A stretch of 24,610 bases of DNA from an uncultured Candidatus Saccharibacteria bacterium. GTDB taxonomy: Bacteria; Patescibacteriota; Saccharimonadia; Saccharimonadales; Saccharimonadaceae. Below the pieces are notes generated by a model. The model was not told where the DNA came from. It saw only the letters and a program-made list of their open reading frames with translations, and ran no database searches. A program made the translations under genes and the position numbers. Of this stretch, positions 6,950 through 14,080 are shown piece after piece. The first letter of the stretch is position 1, and each line of letters opens with the position of its first letter. The stretch spans positions 1-24,610 of the forward strand of contig CALICZ010000198.1 in the NCBI GenBank assembly GCA_938049075.1. The letters run 5' to 3'.

Positions 6950-7685
6950 CAGAGGTAAAACACAGGGAGAGAAGCCGCGGCAGCACCTAGCACGGCAGGC
7001 CGCACGGCGCAGAGAGCTGGGTTTCACTCTCATCGAGCTGCTGCTGGCGATGAGCTTCCTCTCGGTGCTACTCATTGCCATTACGACCTCCACGCTGCAG
7101 ATCATCGGTCTGTATACAAAGGGAGTGACACTCAAGTCGATCAACCTCGCGGGGCGCGATGTAGCCGATTCCTTCCGGCGCGATGCCTTGGCCTCGGCAG
7201 ATGGGATCCGCTATGTGTCGCCAGACAAAGGTGGTGGGCTGGGGCGCCTGTGCTTTGGCACGATGTCGTATGTGTGGAGCCCGGCTGCCAAGCTACAGCA
7301 AGGCAGTGCCATCCGCTACCAAAACGACACACGCCAGGGTGATGTGCGTGGTGATATGATTGTCCTCGCCCGTGTGGCCGATGCCGGTGCGCAGTATTGC
7401 AACCCAACGGCTCGCGGCACATACTCGACCGATGTATTTCTTAGCAAAGCAACGGAGCTGCTGGGCTCACGCGAAGGGGATTTGGCGCTGCGCGATCTGC
7501 AGATCAATCCCGCTATCGAATCGACCGAGGGCACGCACACCATCTACCGCCTCCGCTTCGTCATTGGGACGAACCAGCAAGATACGATCAATACCGCCAA
7601 CCAGACCTGCAAACCACCCACGAATGACAGTGCTAATTACAACTTCTGCGCCATTAATATTTTTGAGACATTGATACAGGGGTAG
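6933..7685 (+). CDS. Minor pilin (PilW/GspJ-like)
   Basis: This encodes a 250-residue precursor with an unusually long basic leader of about 30 residues (MMWRANRGKTQGEKPRQHLA and on) before the perfect site ELG^FTLIELLLAM. A hydrophobic helix (LLAMSFLSVLLIAITTSTL) follows, then a large extracellular domain with cysteines at RLCFGTM, QYCNPT, QTCKPP and NFCAIN. Size and third place in the operon fit PilW/GspJ-type minor pilins. The start overlaps the PilV-like gene by 17 nt; ATG codons at 6933 and 6936 are both possible. Confidence 0.78.
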   Translation: MMWRANRGKTQGEKPRQHLARQAARRRELGFTLIELLLAMSFLSVLLIAITTSTLQIIGLYTKGVTLKSINLAGRDVADSFRRDALASADGIRYVSPDKGGGLGRLCFGTMSYVWSPAAKLQQGSAIRYQNDTRQGDVRGDMIVLARVADAGAQYCNPTARGTYSTDVFLSKATELLGSREGDLALRDLQINPAIESTEGTHTIYRLRFVIGTNQQDTINTANQTCKPPTNDSANYNFCAINIFETLIQG

Positions 7686-7686
7686 A

Positions 7687-8847
7687 ATGATGAGGTGGAT
7701 ACAACAGCAGACCAACAAGCAGCAACAGGCCGGCATGGTGTCGCTCTTTGTGGTGATGTTTTCAACAGTACTGATCACGGTAGTAACAGTGAGCTTTATC
7801 CGTCTGATGGTACAGGAGCAACAGCGCGCCAGCAACAACGACCTTTCGCAGAGTGCTTACGACTCGGCGGTCGCTGGAGTGGAGGATGGCAAGCGTGTCA
7901 TTCGTGCGGCGCTCAAGGGTAATGAGCGGGCTCGCCGCGCCATTGAGCAGCAGCGCTGCAACACTGTGGCGGCAGCCGGTGTGGTGTCGTCCGTCAGTGG
8001 TGAGACGACCATCAAGACGAGTAGTGGCAGCAGCACGCTCAACCAAGCCTACACCTGCGTCAAGATCGAGGCCAAGACTGAGGACGTCAAGCTTGACCTA
8101 GCAGAAGGGGAGTCCACCGTCATTCCGCTGGTTGGCGCAGATGCCTTTGATAGTGTGCAGATTGAGTGGATGCGCAAGAAAAACAGCGATAACGAAGTCG
8201 CCTCCATCGAGACGCCAACCTCTGGTGATCTCCGCTCGTTACCACGCAAAGACCAGTGGAGCCCCAACGCCCCAGCCCTCATCCGGGCCCAGGCTGTCTT
8301 GCCCACCAAGACAAGCGTCAGCCTGAGCGAGCTCGATAGCGCTCAAGTCTCGACTAACTTCTTGCGCCCCAGCATCATTACTGACAATGCCAACCCACTC
8401 ACCATCCAGCGCCCCGGCCTGCGTGCCAATAGCGATAGCGGTGCTCAGACGACTGTTAATGCCGTGTCATGCTCCAACGCGCGCTACACCGGTGGTGGCT
8501 ACGCCTGCCAAGCCGTCCTCCAAATGGCTGGTGGTGAGTCTGTACCAGCGGGCTCGCGTGTGGCGTTCTTGCGTGTGACCAGCCTGTACAAAGCCTCAGC
8601 AGTCAAGATCTCGCTCAAACGAGCAAGCAGCGTAACGAAGTTCGATACCGTCCAGCCCGAAATCGACTCCACTGGCCGGGCAGACACCATCTTTCGCCGC
8701 ATCAAAAGCCGCGTCAATGTCGGCTTCAATACCAATGGTAGCTTCACCTTCCCGGAGCAGGGCGTCGACATCACTGGCAGCCTCTGCAAAAACTTCTACG
8801 TCACCAACGACGAAGCCGGGCCACTGGGCACGTCGTGTAATCCGTAG
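7687..8847 (+). CDS. PilX-like pilus assembly protein
   Basis: This encodes a 386-residue protein. The start lies 1 nt after the upstream stop, and a second ATG follows at 7690. It has a basic/glutamine-rich N-terminus, one hydrophobic helix (MVSLFVVMFSTVLITVVTVSF) and a large hydrophilic domain. It lacks the G^F[ST]xxE processing motif. The AGMVSLFVV start followed by a helix and 'AYDSAVAGVEDGKRVI' resembles PilX_N proteins, in which a short helix precedes an 'A..A...G.e.a' segment. The C-terminal part has several cysteines (SCSNARYTGGGYACQ, SLCKNFYV). It is last in the minor-pilin operon and is the expected PilX/GspK equivalent, capping or helping assemble the fibre tip. Confidence 0.65.
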   Translation: MMRWIQQQTNKQQQAGMVSLFVVMFSTVLITVVTVSFIRLMVQEQQRASNNDLSQSAYDSAVAGVEDGKRVIRAALKGNERARRAIEQQRCNTVAAAGVVSSVSGETTIKTSSGSSTLNQAYTCVKIEAKTEDVKLDLAEGESTVIPLVGADAFDSVQIEWMRKKNSDNEVASIETPTSGDLRSLPRKDQWSPNAPALIRAQAVLPTKTSVSLSELDSAQVSTNFLRPSIITDNANPLTIQRPGLRANSDSGAQTTVNAVSCSNARYTGGGYACQAVLQMAGGESVPAGSRVAFLRVTSLYKASAVKISLKRASSVTKFDTVQPEIDSTGRADTIFRRIKSRVNVGFNTNGSFTFPEQGVDITGSLCKNFYVTNDEAGPLGTSCNP

Positions 8848-8856
8848 AGGGTTCGT

Positions 8857-9003
8857 CTCACGCTTGCCCTCCCCACACTCCCTCCTCCGAAACACTATAA
8901 GGGTCGATGTCTCCCAGACATCGACCTCTTGACGCCAGGGCTGCCAATCGGTTATTGCAACCGATTGCCGCACTCCATCAGATGAAGTGCGGGGAGGGTG
9001 AGC
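8857..9003 (-). repeat. Structured repeat element, copy A
   Basis: This 147-bp element is closed by CCCTCCCC (8867-8874) pairing with GGGGAGGG (8991-8998). Inside are three hairpins: GTCGATGTCT/AGACATCGAC, CAATCGGTT/AACCGATTG, and the ACTCCAT...ATGAAGT arm. An inverted copy lies at 11070-11216, with about 80% identity and compensating changes in the stems. Read on the minus strand, the last arm pairs with a G-U, so I infer the minus strand as the RNA sense. No coding frame fits. Confidence 0.65.
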
Positions 9004-9049
9004 TAGCGCTAGGAAAAGCAAAAAACCTGCGATTCCTTTCGTGAACCTC

Positions 9050-9078
9050 TTGCGATTTTTGGTAATTGCTGCTACTAT
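9050..9078 (+). promoter_or_regulatory. Promoter of tRNA-Asp
   Basis: TTGCGA (9050-9055), 17 nt, then TACTAT (9073-9078). The start near 9085 gives a 5' precursor extension of about 7 nt before the mature tRNA. Confidence 0.6.
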
Positions 9079-9091
9079 TGATCTAGCCTAT

Positions 9092-9169
9092 GCGCTCGTA
9101 GTGAAGATGGCCTATCACGTCTCCCTGTCACGGAGAAGATCGCCGGTTCGAATCCGGTCGAGCGCGCCA
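9092..9169 (+). tRNA. tRNA-Asp (anticodon GUC), CCA encoded
   Basis: The cloverleaf folds fully. The acceptor stem is GCGCTCG/CGAGCGC with discriminator G and an encoded CCA. The D stem is GTGA/TCAC. The anticodon stem TCTCC/GGAGA closes loop CTGTCAC, placing GTC as the anticodon. A 5-nt variable loop and the T arm GCCGG-TTCGAAT-CCGGT complete it. The G73 discriminator is the known aspartate identity base. It is the only tRNA I find in the window. Confidence 0.96.
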
Positions 9170-9275
9170 GTATTGGATACGATATGCCCTCTTGCAATGC
9201 GTCAAGTGGGTGTTTTTATTTAGTGCACGAAGAACCCCTGTTGTAGCATGTATCACCTCAACCCTCACACATCAC

Positions 9276-9302
9276 AAAAACACCTCTAAGAGAGGTGTTT
9301 TT
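9276..9302 (+). terminator. Bidirectional terminator between tRNA-Asp and ndk
   Basis: AAAAACACCTCT and AGAGGTGTTTTT form a near-perfect palindrome with A and T runs on both flanks, so it can stop both the tRNA transcript and the converging ndk transcript. Confidence 0.88.
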
Positions 9303-9323
9303 GCAGCAGTCCGATGCCAACGC

Positions 9324-9854
9324 TTAGCGCGTAAACTTCTCATGCAACGCATGGTACTCGTAGATTTCGTCATCTGAGAACCAGTGGTTAATCTCTTGCT
9401 CGGCTTCCTCGGGGTTGCCCGAAGCATGGATGAGGTTGGGCACACCCTTGTCTTCGTCGTTGGCATAGCCAAAACTCATGTGTGAGTAGTCGCCACGGAT
9501 CGTCCCCATCTCGGCAGCCATTGGCTCGGTTGGGCCCACCAGCTTGCGCACCAGCTTGACGGCCTCTACTCCCTCAAACACCATGGCAATAACTGGCCCC
9601 TGCATCATAAAGTCCAACGTCACCCCAAAGGCGTGCTTGCCACGGCGCGACACCATTTTGCCAATTTCCTCGTAGTGGCGGTAGTAATGATCACGCGTCG
9701 GAGCGATCATCTTAACGGCCACGATCTTGAGGCCCACTCGCTCAAAACGGGTCAAAATCTCGCCGACAATTCCCCGCTGCACAGCGTCTGGCTTGAAGAC
9801 GACCAAGGTCTTTTGCACATTATTATTGTTGGGCACCGCTGTTGTTTCGCTCAT
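9324..9854 (-). CDS. ndk: Nucleoside diphosphate kinase
   Basis: This encodes a 176-residue protein. I place the start at the ATG at 9854 because AGGAG lies 5 nt upstream and the kinase homology begins soon after (KTLVVFKPDAVQRG). Ndk transfers the gamma-phosphate between NTPs and NDPs through a phosphohistidine. The active-site motif is NLIHAS, with His143, and GTIRGDY and GPVIAMVFEG are also family hallmarks. At 176 residues it is longer than the usual 135-150. It has an asparagine-rich N-terminal extension, an insertion before the active site (SFGYANDEDKGVP) and a short tail. Similar longer forms occur in archaea and CPR bacteria (from memory). It has its own promoter. Confidence 0.93.
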   Translation of the reverse strand: MSETTAVPNNNNVQKTLVVFKPDAVQRGIVGEILTRFERVGLKIVAVKMIAPTRDHYYRHYEEIGKMVSRRGKHAFGVTLDFMMQGPVIAMVFEGVEAVKLVRKLVGPTEPMAAEMGTIRGDYSHMSFGYANDEDKGVPNLIHASGNPEEAEQEINHWFSDDEIYEYHALHEKFTR

Positions 9855-9882
9855 AAAGCTCCTTATTGTTAGGTTTGCTTGT

Positions 9883-9888
9883 ATTATA
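9883..9888 (-). promoter_or_regulatory. -10 box of ndk
   Basis: On the minus strand a perfect TATAAT lies 29 nt upstream of the ndk ATG. The -35 is weak. The leader carries the AGGAG site. Confidence 0.5.
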
Positions 9889-10022
9889 GCGTATTGTGAG
9901 TGATCGCGAAAATACGAAAACCCAGAACCACGTATTGCAAGTCCTGGCCAGAAGAATAATCGTAAGGTCAGATACGATAACCATGCCGACACCTGATACT
10001 CTACCTCTCTATCTATATATTG

Positions 10023-10031
10023 TGGTATACT
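10023..10031 (+). promoter_or_regulatory. Extended -10 promoter of the xer gene
   Basis: TGG-TATACT (10023-10031) begins its hexamer 13 nt upstream of the ATG at 10039, again predicting a leaderless transcript. There is no Shine-Dalgarno. Confidence 0.6.
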
Positions 10032-10038
10032 ATGGCAA

Positions 10039-10980
10039 ATGGCACAGCACTATTATATGCAAGATTTGATCATCGACTTCATCGAATACATGGAGGTGGA
10101 GCGCGGCCGATCGTCTAAGACAGCGGAGAACTACAAGCACTACCTCGAGCGCTTCGTTGAGTTTGCTGGTGCTGAATTGACGGTCGATCAGATCACGCCC
10201 GAGCTGGTGCGGCGCTACCGCCTCTGGCTCAATCGCTACCAAAGCGTCTATGGTGAGGAGCTTGGCATGCTCACCCAGAGCTACCACCTCATCGCGCTGC
10301 GCGGCTTTCTCAACTACCTCTCCAAGCGCGACATCACCAGCCTCTCCCCGAGCAAGATCGAGCTTCCCAAGACACACAAACGGCAAGTCACGTTCCTCCA
10401 TTATGACGAAGTAGAGCGGATGATTGATGCCGTACCAAGCGATGGCAAAGAAGCCAACTTGCGCGACAAAGCCATCATCGAGCTGCTCTTCTCCAGTGGT
10501 CTGCGCGTCTCGGAGCTTGTCAATCTCAATCGCGACCACATCAACCTCAAGCGCCGCGAGTTTATGGTGCGCGGTAAGGGCCAAAAAGATCGGCCGGTCT
10601 TCGTCAGTAGCCGTGCCGCCGAGCAGATCGAGACCTACCTCAGCGCCCGGCATGATTCGCTCGACCCGCTTTTCATCAGCTATAGCCGCAACCACGGTGC
10701 CACAAACACCAGTGGCAACTTTCGCCGCCTCACGACGCGCAGTGTGCAATCGATGATTGGCAAATATGCCCGCCTCGCTGGCATCACCAAGCACGTCAGC
10801 CCCCACACCATGCGCCACAGCTTCGCCACCGACCTATTGATGAATGGTGCCGACCTACGCAGCGTCCAGAGCATGCTCGGCCACAGCAACATCAGCACCA
10901 CACAGGTTTACACCCACGTCACCGACCAACACCTGCGCGACATCTTCGAGCAGTTTCATAGTGGGAGAGAACAGGGGTAG
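10039..10980 (+). CDS. xerC: Tyrosine recombinase XerC/XerD-like
   Basis: This encodes a 313-residue protein with a SAM-like N-terminal DNA-binding domain (residues about 5-100, with ERGRSSKTAENYKHYLERF) and a C-terminal catalytic domain. The full active-site set is visible: Arg156 in GLRVSEL, Lys180 in VRGKGQKDR, His256 and Arg259 in HTMRHSF, His282 in LGHSNI and nucleophile Tyr291 in QVYTHV. Length and motifs match chromosomal Xer recombinases, which resolve chromosome dimers at dif. Single-Xer systems are common in small genomes. An integrase is less likely because no other phage or island genes are near. The symbol is approximate: XerC and XerD cannot be told apart here. It lies between inverted structured repeats. 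Confidence 0.88.
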   Translation: MAQHYYMQDLIIDFIEYMEVERGRSSKTAENYKHYLERFVEFAGAELTVDQITPELVRRYRLWLNRYQSVYGEELGMLTQSYHLIALRGFLNYLSKRDITSLSPSKIELPKTHKRQVTFLHYDEVERMIDAVPSDGKEANLRDKAIIELLFSSGLRVSELVNLNRDHINLKRREFMVRGKGQKDRPVFVSSRAAEQIETYLSARHDSLDPLFISYSRNHGATNTSGNFRRLTTRSVQSMIGKYARLAGITKHVSPHTMRHSFATDLLMNGADLRSVQSMLGHSNISTTQVYTHVTDQHLRDIFEQFHSGREQG

Positions 10981-11069
10981 AGCAGTATTATCTGAGACTC
11001 CATATTTTATCGTCTCTTCCCTCTTCGTCGTAGCATCTTGTATGAAATAAGGTGTGTTGAGAGAACTCT

Positions 11070-11216
11070 GCGCTAGCCCACTCTCCCCACTACTTCATCC
11101 GATGGAGTGTGAAAACTCGTTGTAATAACGAGTTTTCAGCCCAGCGCAAGAGGTCGATACCTGGGAGGTGTCGACCCTTATAGTGTTCCAGAGGAGGGAG
11201 TGTGGGGAGGGTGAAC
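11070..11216 (+). repeat. Structured repeat element, copy B (inverted relative to copy A)
   Basis: The closing stem CTCTCCCCAC (11081-11090) pairs with GTGGGGAGGG (11202-11211). Inside are ACTTCAT-CCG-ATGGAGT, GAAAACTCGTT-GTAAT-AACGAGTTTTC and GTCGATACCT-GGG-AGGTGTCGAC. The stems differ from copy A by paired changes, while loops (GYAAT, GGG) and single-stranded segments such as CTTATAGTGTT stay conserved. On the plus strand two non-Watson-Crick positions become G-U pairs, so I infer plus-strand RNA. It lies just downstream of the xer gene and upstream of the thrS promoter. Confidence 0.65.
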
Positions 11217-11250
11217 GCGAAAATGCTACATGATTTATGCTTAGCGATAT

Positions 11251-11280
11251 TTGCACCCACCCCCACTCTCGTTATACAAT
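11251..11280 (+). promoter_or_regulatory. Promoter of the thrS leader
   Basis: TTGCAC (11251-11256), 18-nt spacer, TACAAT (11275-11280). The start near 11287 coincides with the first base-paired nucleotide of the leader RNA. Confidence 0.7.
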
Positions 11281-11287
11281 AGACGGT

Positions 11288-11472
11288 AAGTGCTGACGGG
11301 GCCTCACCAGCCTCCCGAGCTTCGTGGGTTGTCGTGATGTGCGAGAACGTTGCGTCATGAGTGCTTGGCGGCAAGCGCCAAGAAGTCCGGTGGAACCGCC
11401 GTTTGTGTGCAAGCGGCCCGAGACATGCGAGATTGGTCGGATGGAGTATCCGTGCCAGGACGCATGTTTTTT
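11288..11472 (+). promoter_or_regulatory. T-box-like tRNA-sensing leader with terminator, upstream of thrS
   Basis: Stem I: AAGTGCT+GACG (11288-11298) pairs with CGTC (11353-11356) and AGTGCTT (11360-11366), leaving a 3-nt bulge. A distal arm TCACCAGCC (11304-11312) pairs with GGTTG (11327-11331) and GTGA (11334-11337). The 3' internal loop holds ACG (11347-11349), a possible threonine specifier. A GGCG/CGCC hairpin follows (11364-11382). Antiterminator: GTC-CGG (11385-11390), a 7-nt bulge TGGAACC (11391-11397), GCCG/CGGC, then CCG-A-GAC (11418-11424). This matches the T-box consensus and bulge size. Terminator: ACATGCG (11423-11429) pairs with CGCATGT (11461-11467), followed by T residues; it shares bases with the antiterminator. 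The known T-box mechanism is that uncharged tRNA stabilises the antiterminator. That reading, and the specifier choice, are inferences here. Confidence 0.72.
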
Positions 11473-11562
11473 ATTTTTATCAACATAATTTATATACAAG
11501 GAGGAGCGAGTCGGCTTCTGGCTGCCAGCGCGCAGCAGAGAAGGTGATGAGCAAACAAAGCA

Positions 11563-13374
11563 ATGAACAACGAGCAACAAGCAATGCGCCACAGCCTGGC
11601 GCATATCATGGCGCAAGCCGTCCAGCATTTGTGGCCACAGGCGAAGTTTGGTGTGGGGCCCGCTATCGAGCAGGGGTTCTATTATGACATTGACCTTGGT
11701 GATGTGACGATATCTGAGGCAGATTTTGGCAAAATCGAGAAGGAGATGCGGCGCATTATTGCCCGCGATCTACCCTTTACGCACCGCGATGTGCCGGTGG
11801 ATGAGGCGATTGCTTGGGCGAAGGAGACGGATCAGCCATATAAAGTTGAGTTGCTCAATGACCTGAAGCGCTCGGGGACAACCATTGCCAAAGAATTGGC
11901 TGGAGAGGCCCTTGGTAGCGCTGCAGAAGGTGAGAGTAAGGTAAAGACGGTATCACTCTACTCTCAGGGCGATTACACCGATCTGTGCCGTGGTGGGCAC
12001 GTGGAGAGCACGGGTAAGGTGGGAGCTTTCAAGTTGCTGCGTGTGGCTGGTGCGTACTGGCGAGGCGACGAGACCCGGCCGCAGATGCAGCGGCTCTATG
12101 GCGTGGCCTTTGCAACACAAGCGGAACTTGATAGCTACCTACAGATGCGCGAAGAAGCCAAAAAGCGCGACCACCGCAAGCTTGGCAAAGAACTCGACCT
12201 CTACACAATGTCGCCACTGGTGGGGGTGGGCTTGCCACTCTTTACACCGCGCGGTACGATCTTGCGGGATAAAGCGGCGCAGCTCTCTAACCAGCTGCGC
12301 GAGAAATACGGCTTTGCCAAAGTTTGGACGCCGCACATTACCAAGAAGGATCTGTACGAGACGAGCGGGCACTGGGCGAAGTTTGGCGATGAACTCTTTC
12401 TCGTGACGAGCCAAGAGACGAGCGACAAGATGGCCCTCAAGCCGATGAACTGCCCACACCACACGCAGATTTTTGCCAGCCAACCACGGAGCTACCGCGA
12501 TATGCCGGTGCGCTACCTCGAGACAACGACCGACTACCGCGACGAAAAAACTGGCGAGCTGGGCGGCTTGAGTCGGGTGCGCTCACTGACGCAGGATGAT
12601 AGCCATGTGTTTTGCCGGCCGGATCAGATCGAGCAGGAGATGAGTAATTTGCTGGCCTGCGCCGAGGAGCTGTACCACATTGTTGGGATGAAGCTGCGTG
12701 TCCGCCTGAGTTATCGCGATGAGGGTGAGGGCTACCTTGGGGCACCAGAATTGTGGCAATCGGCCCAGGCTCAGCTCAAGGCAGCTGTGATGGCCAAGCA
12801 GCTAGATTACTTCGAGCAGGAGGGCGAAGCGGCCTTTTATGGGCCGAAGATCGACTTCATGGCGACGGATGCGATTGGCCGTGAGCACCAGGTGGCGACG
12901 GTGCAGCTCGACTTCGTCCAGCCTGATCGTTTTGGCCTTGAATACACCGACGAAGCAGGTGAGATGGCTCGGCCCGTGATGATCCACAGTGCGCTGCTGG
13001 GCTCGATCGAGCGCTTCCTCAGCGTCTTTATTGAGCACACCGCGGGGTGGTTCCCCTTCTGGATCGCGCCCGAGCAAGTTCGTATTCTCACCATTAACAA
13101 CACCGTAGAAGACTATGTTGATGAAATCACATCGATACTTAAAACAGTGGTACTGATGCATCCTATAAAATACAACGAGGTAAGATACACAACAGATATG
13201 CGCAATGAATCGCTTGGCAAAAAGATCCGCGAAGCTACTGTTGTAAAAATTCCGGTGCAGATTATCGTTGGCCCACGCGACAAAGCCAATCGCCAAGTGA
13301 GCGTGCGCACCCAGCAGGGTGAGACAACAGTGCCGCTGGATGAGCTCGCGGCGTACCTAGAGGAGCTGAGCTAA
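11563..13374 (+). CDS. thrS: Threonine--tRNA ligase (no TGS domain)
   Basis: This encodes a 603-residue protein. It charges tRNA-Thr with threonine in the cytoplasm. The usual N-terminal TGS domain is absent and the protein starts directly in the editing domain (HSLAH, His10/His14; DLCRGGH, Cys142/His146). Class II catalytic motifs follow, with zinc ligands Cys297 (MNCPHH), His348 (DDSHVF) and a later His (MIHSALLGSIERF). The C-terminal anticodon-binding domain is complete. An in-frame TGA at 11545 excludes a longer form. The ATG at 11563 has no close Shine-Dalgarno; a strong AAGGAGGAG at 11498-11506 is 57 nt upstream. The segment at about 13085-13230 is AT-richer than its surroundings. It is preceded by a T-box-like leader and overlaps the downstream nucleotidase by 1 nt. 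Confidence 0.95.
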   Translation: MNNEQQAMRHSLAHIMAQAVQHLWPQAKFGVGPAIEQGFYYDIDLGDVTISEADFGKIEKEMRRIIARDLPFTHRDVPVDEAIAWAKETDQPYKVELLNDLKRSGTTIAKELAGEALGSAAEGESKVKTVSLYSQGDYTDLCRGGHVESTGKVGAFKLLRVAGAYWRGDETRPQMQRLYGVAFATQAELDSYLQMREEAKKRDHRKLGKELDLYTMSPLVGVGLPLFTPRGTILRDKAAQLSNQLREKYGFAKVWTPHITKKDLYETSGHWAKFGDELFLVTSQETSDKMALKPMNCPHHTQIFASQPRSYRDMPVRYLETTTDYRDEKTGELGGLSRVRSLTQDDSHVFCRPDQIEQEMSNLLACAEELYHIVGMKLRVRLSYRDEGEGYLGAPELWQSAQAQLKAAVMAKQLDYFEQEGEAAFYGPKIDFMATDAIGREHQVATVQLDFVQPDRFGLEYTDEAGEMARPVMIHSALLGSIERFLSVFIEHTAGWFPFWIAPEQVRILTINNTVEDYVDEITSILKTVVLMHPIKYNEVRYTTDMRNESLGKKIREATVVKIPVQIIVGPRDKANRQVSVRTQQGETTVPLDELAAYLEELS

Positions 13375-14003
13375 TGCGCCGCCTGCGCATTGCTGTGGAT
13401 GTCGACGACGTGCTGGCGGAGAATGCCGCTGGCATCGTCGCCTTTAGCAACCAGCGCTGGGGGACGAACCTGACGGTCGATGATTATGATGAGCATTGGG
13501 CCAAGATGTGGCAGGTGGATAATGCCGAGGTGGAGCGTCGCACTGCCGAGATTGTGAGCACGAGCCTAAGCGCGGGCTATGGGCACATTGGCGGCGCGCT
13601 GGAGGTGCTGGAGCATTTGGCACAACATCATCATCTGATGATTGCAACGTCACGCTGCCTACAAGTAAAGGGTGATACAATAGCTTGGATCGACGAACAT
13701 TTTCCAGGTATCTTTGCTAGCACGGCGGTTTATTTCTCGGGTATTTGGGATGAGTTAACTAATGATTCGCACCGTGCCACGAAGGCAGAGTTGATGACGC
13801 AAATCAACGCCGATGTGCTGATCGACGACCAGCTCAAGCACTGCCAAGCGGTGGCAGCGTATGGCCGCAACGCGCTGCTCTTTGGCGATTACGCCTGGAA
13901 CCAAGCCGCAACGCTGCCAGCTGGGGTGGTGCGCTGCACAAATTGGTACGACGTGGAGGTAGCAATTGAGCGACTTGCCAGCGATAAAAATGAGCAAATC
14001 TGA
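13374..14003 (+). CDS. HAD-family 5'-nucleotidase (NT5C-like), first copy
   Basis: This encodes a 209-residue protein. Motif I DVDDVLAEN gives the catalytic Asp pair, motif II is ATSRC, and motif IV is DVLIDDQLKH. These features and the size fit the 5'(3')-deoxyribonucleotidase (NT5C) branch of the HAD superfamily, which removes phosphate from (d)NMPs. The exact substrate is unknown. Its ATG overlaps the thrS stop (TAATG), and AGGAG lies within the thrS end, so it is cotranscribed and controlled by the thrS leader. A more distant paralogue lies at 14599. The middle part (about 13620-13780) is AT-richer than its surroundings. Confidence 0.75.
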   Translation: MRRLRIAVDVDDVLAENAAGIVAFSNQRWGTNLTVDDYDEHWAKMWQVDNAEVERRTAEIVSTSLSAGYGHIGGALEVLEHLAQHHHLMIATSRCLQVKGDTIAWIDEHFPGIFASTAVYFSGIWDELTNDSHRATKAELMTQINADVLIDDQLKHCQAVAAYGRNALLFGDYAWNQAATLPAGVVRCTNWYDVEVAIERLASDKNEQI

Positions 14004-14036
14004 GCTGTAAAATCCTACTTCCATTTTGCAGTTGTT

Positions 14037-14064
14037 GCACACCACACATGGTGTGCTCTTTTTT
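14037..14064 (+). terminator. Terminator of the thrS operon
   Basis: GCACACCA (14037-14044) pairs with TGGTGTGC (14049-14056), loop CACA, followed by CTCTTTTTT. The T run ends only 4 nt before the -10 box of the next gene. Confidence 0.88.
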
Positions 14065-14067
14065 GTG

Positions 14068-14073
14068 TATAAT
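14068..14073 (+). promoter_or_regulatory. -10 box of the NUDIX gene
   Basis: A perfect TATAAT starts 13 nt before the ATG at 14081. The predicted start falls on the A of the ATG, so the mRNA should be leaderless. The -35 region overlaps the upstream terminator hairpin. Confidence 0.6.
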
Positions 14074-14080
14074 AGACGCC

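Noticed and set aside
9855..9992. Longer ndk start at 9992
   Set aside because: It would add 46 residues unlike any Ndk, encoded across the promoter region. The AGGAG-preceded ATG at 9854 is better.
10030..10818. Minus-strand 262-codon frame opposite xer
   Set aside because: The plus-strand product has all six catalytic residues of tyrosine recombinases; the antisense frame is a by-product of GC-rich codon use.
8857..11216. Invertible or mobile DNA segment: inverted repeats flanking a tyrosine recombinase
   Set aside because: The repeats are only about 80% identical and differ by compensatory changes, so they are unlikely current recombination substrates. The recombinase looks like chromosomal Xer, and the enclosed genes are housekeeping.
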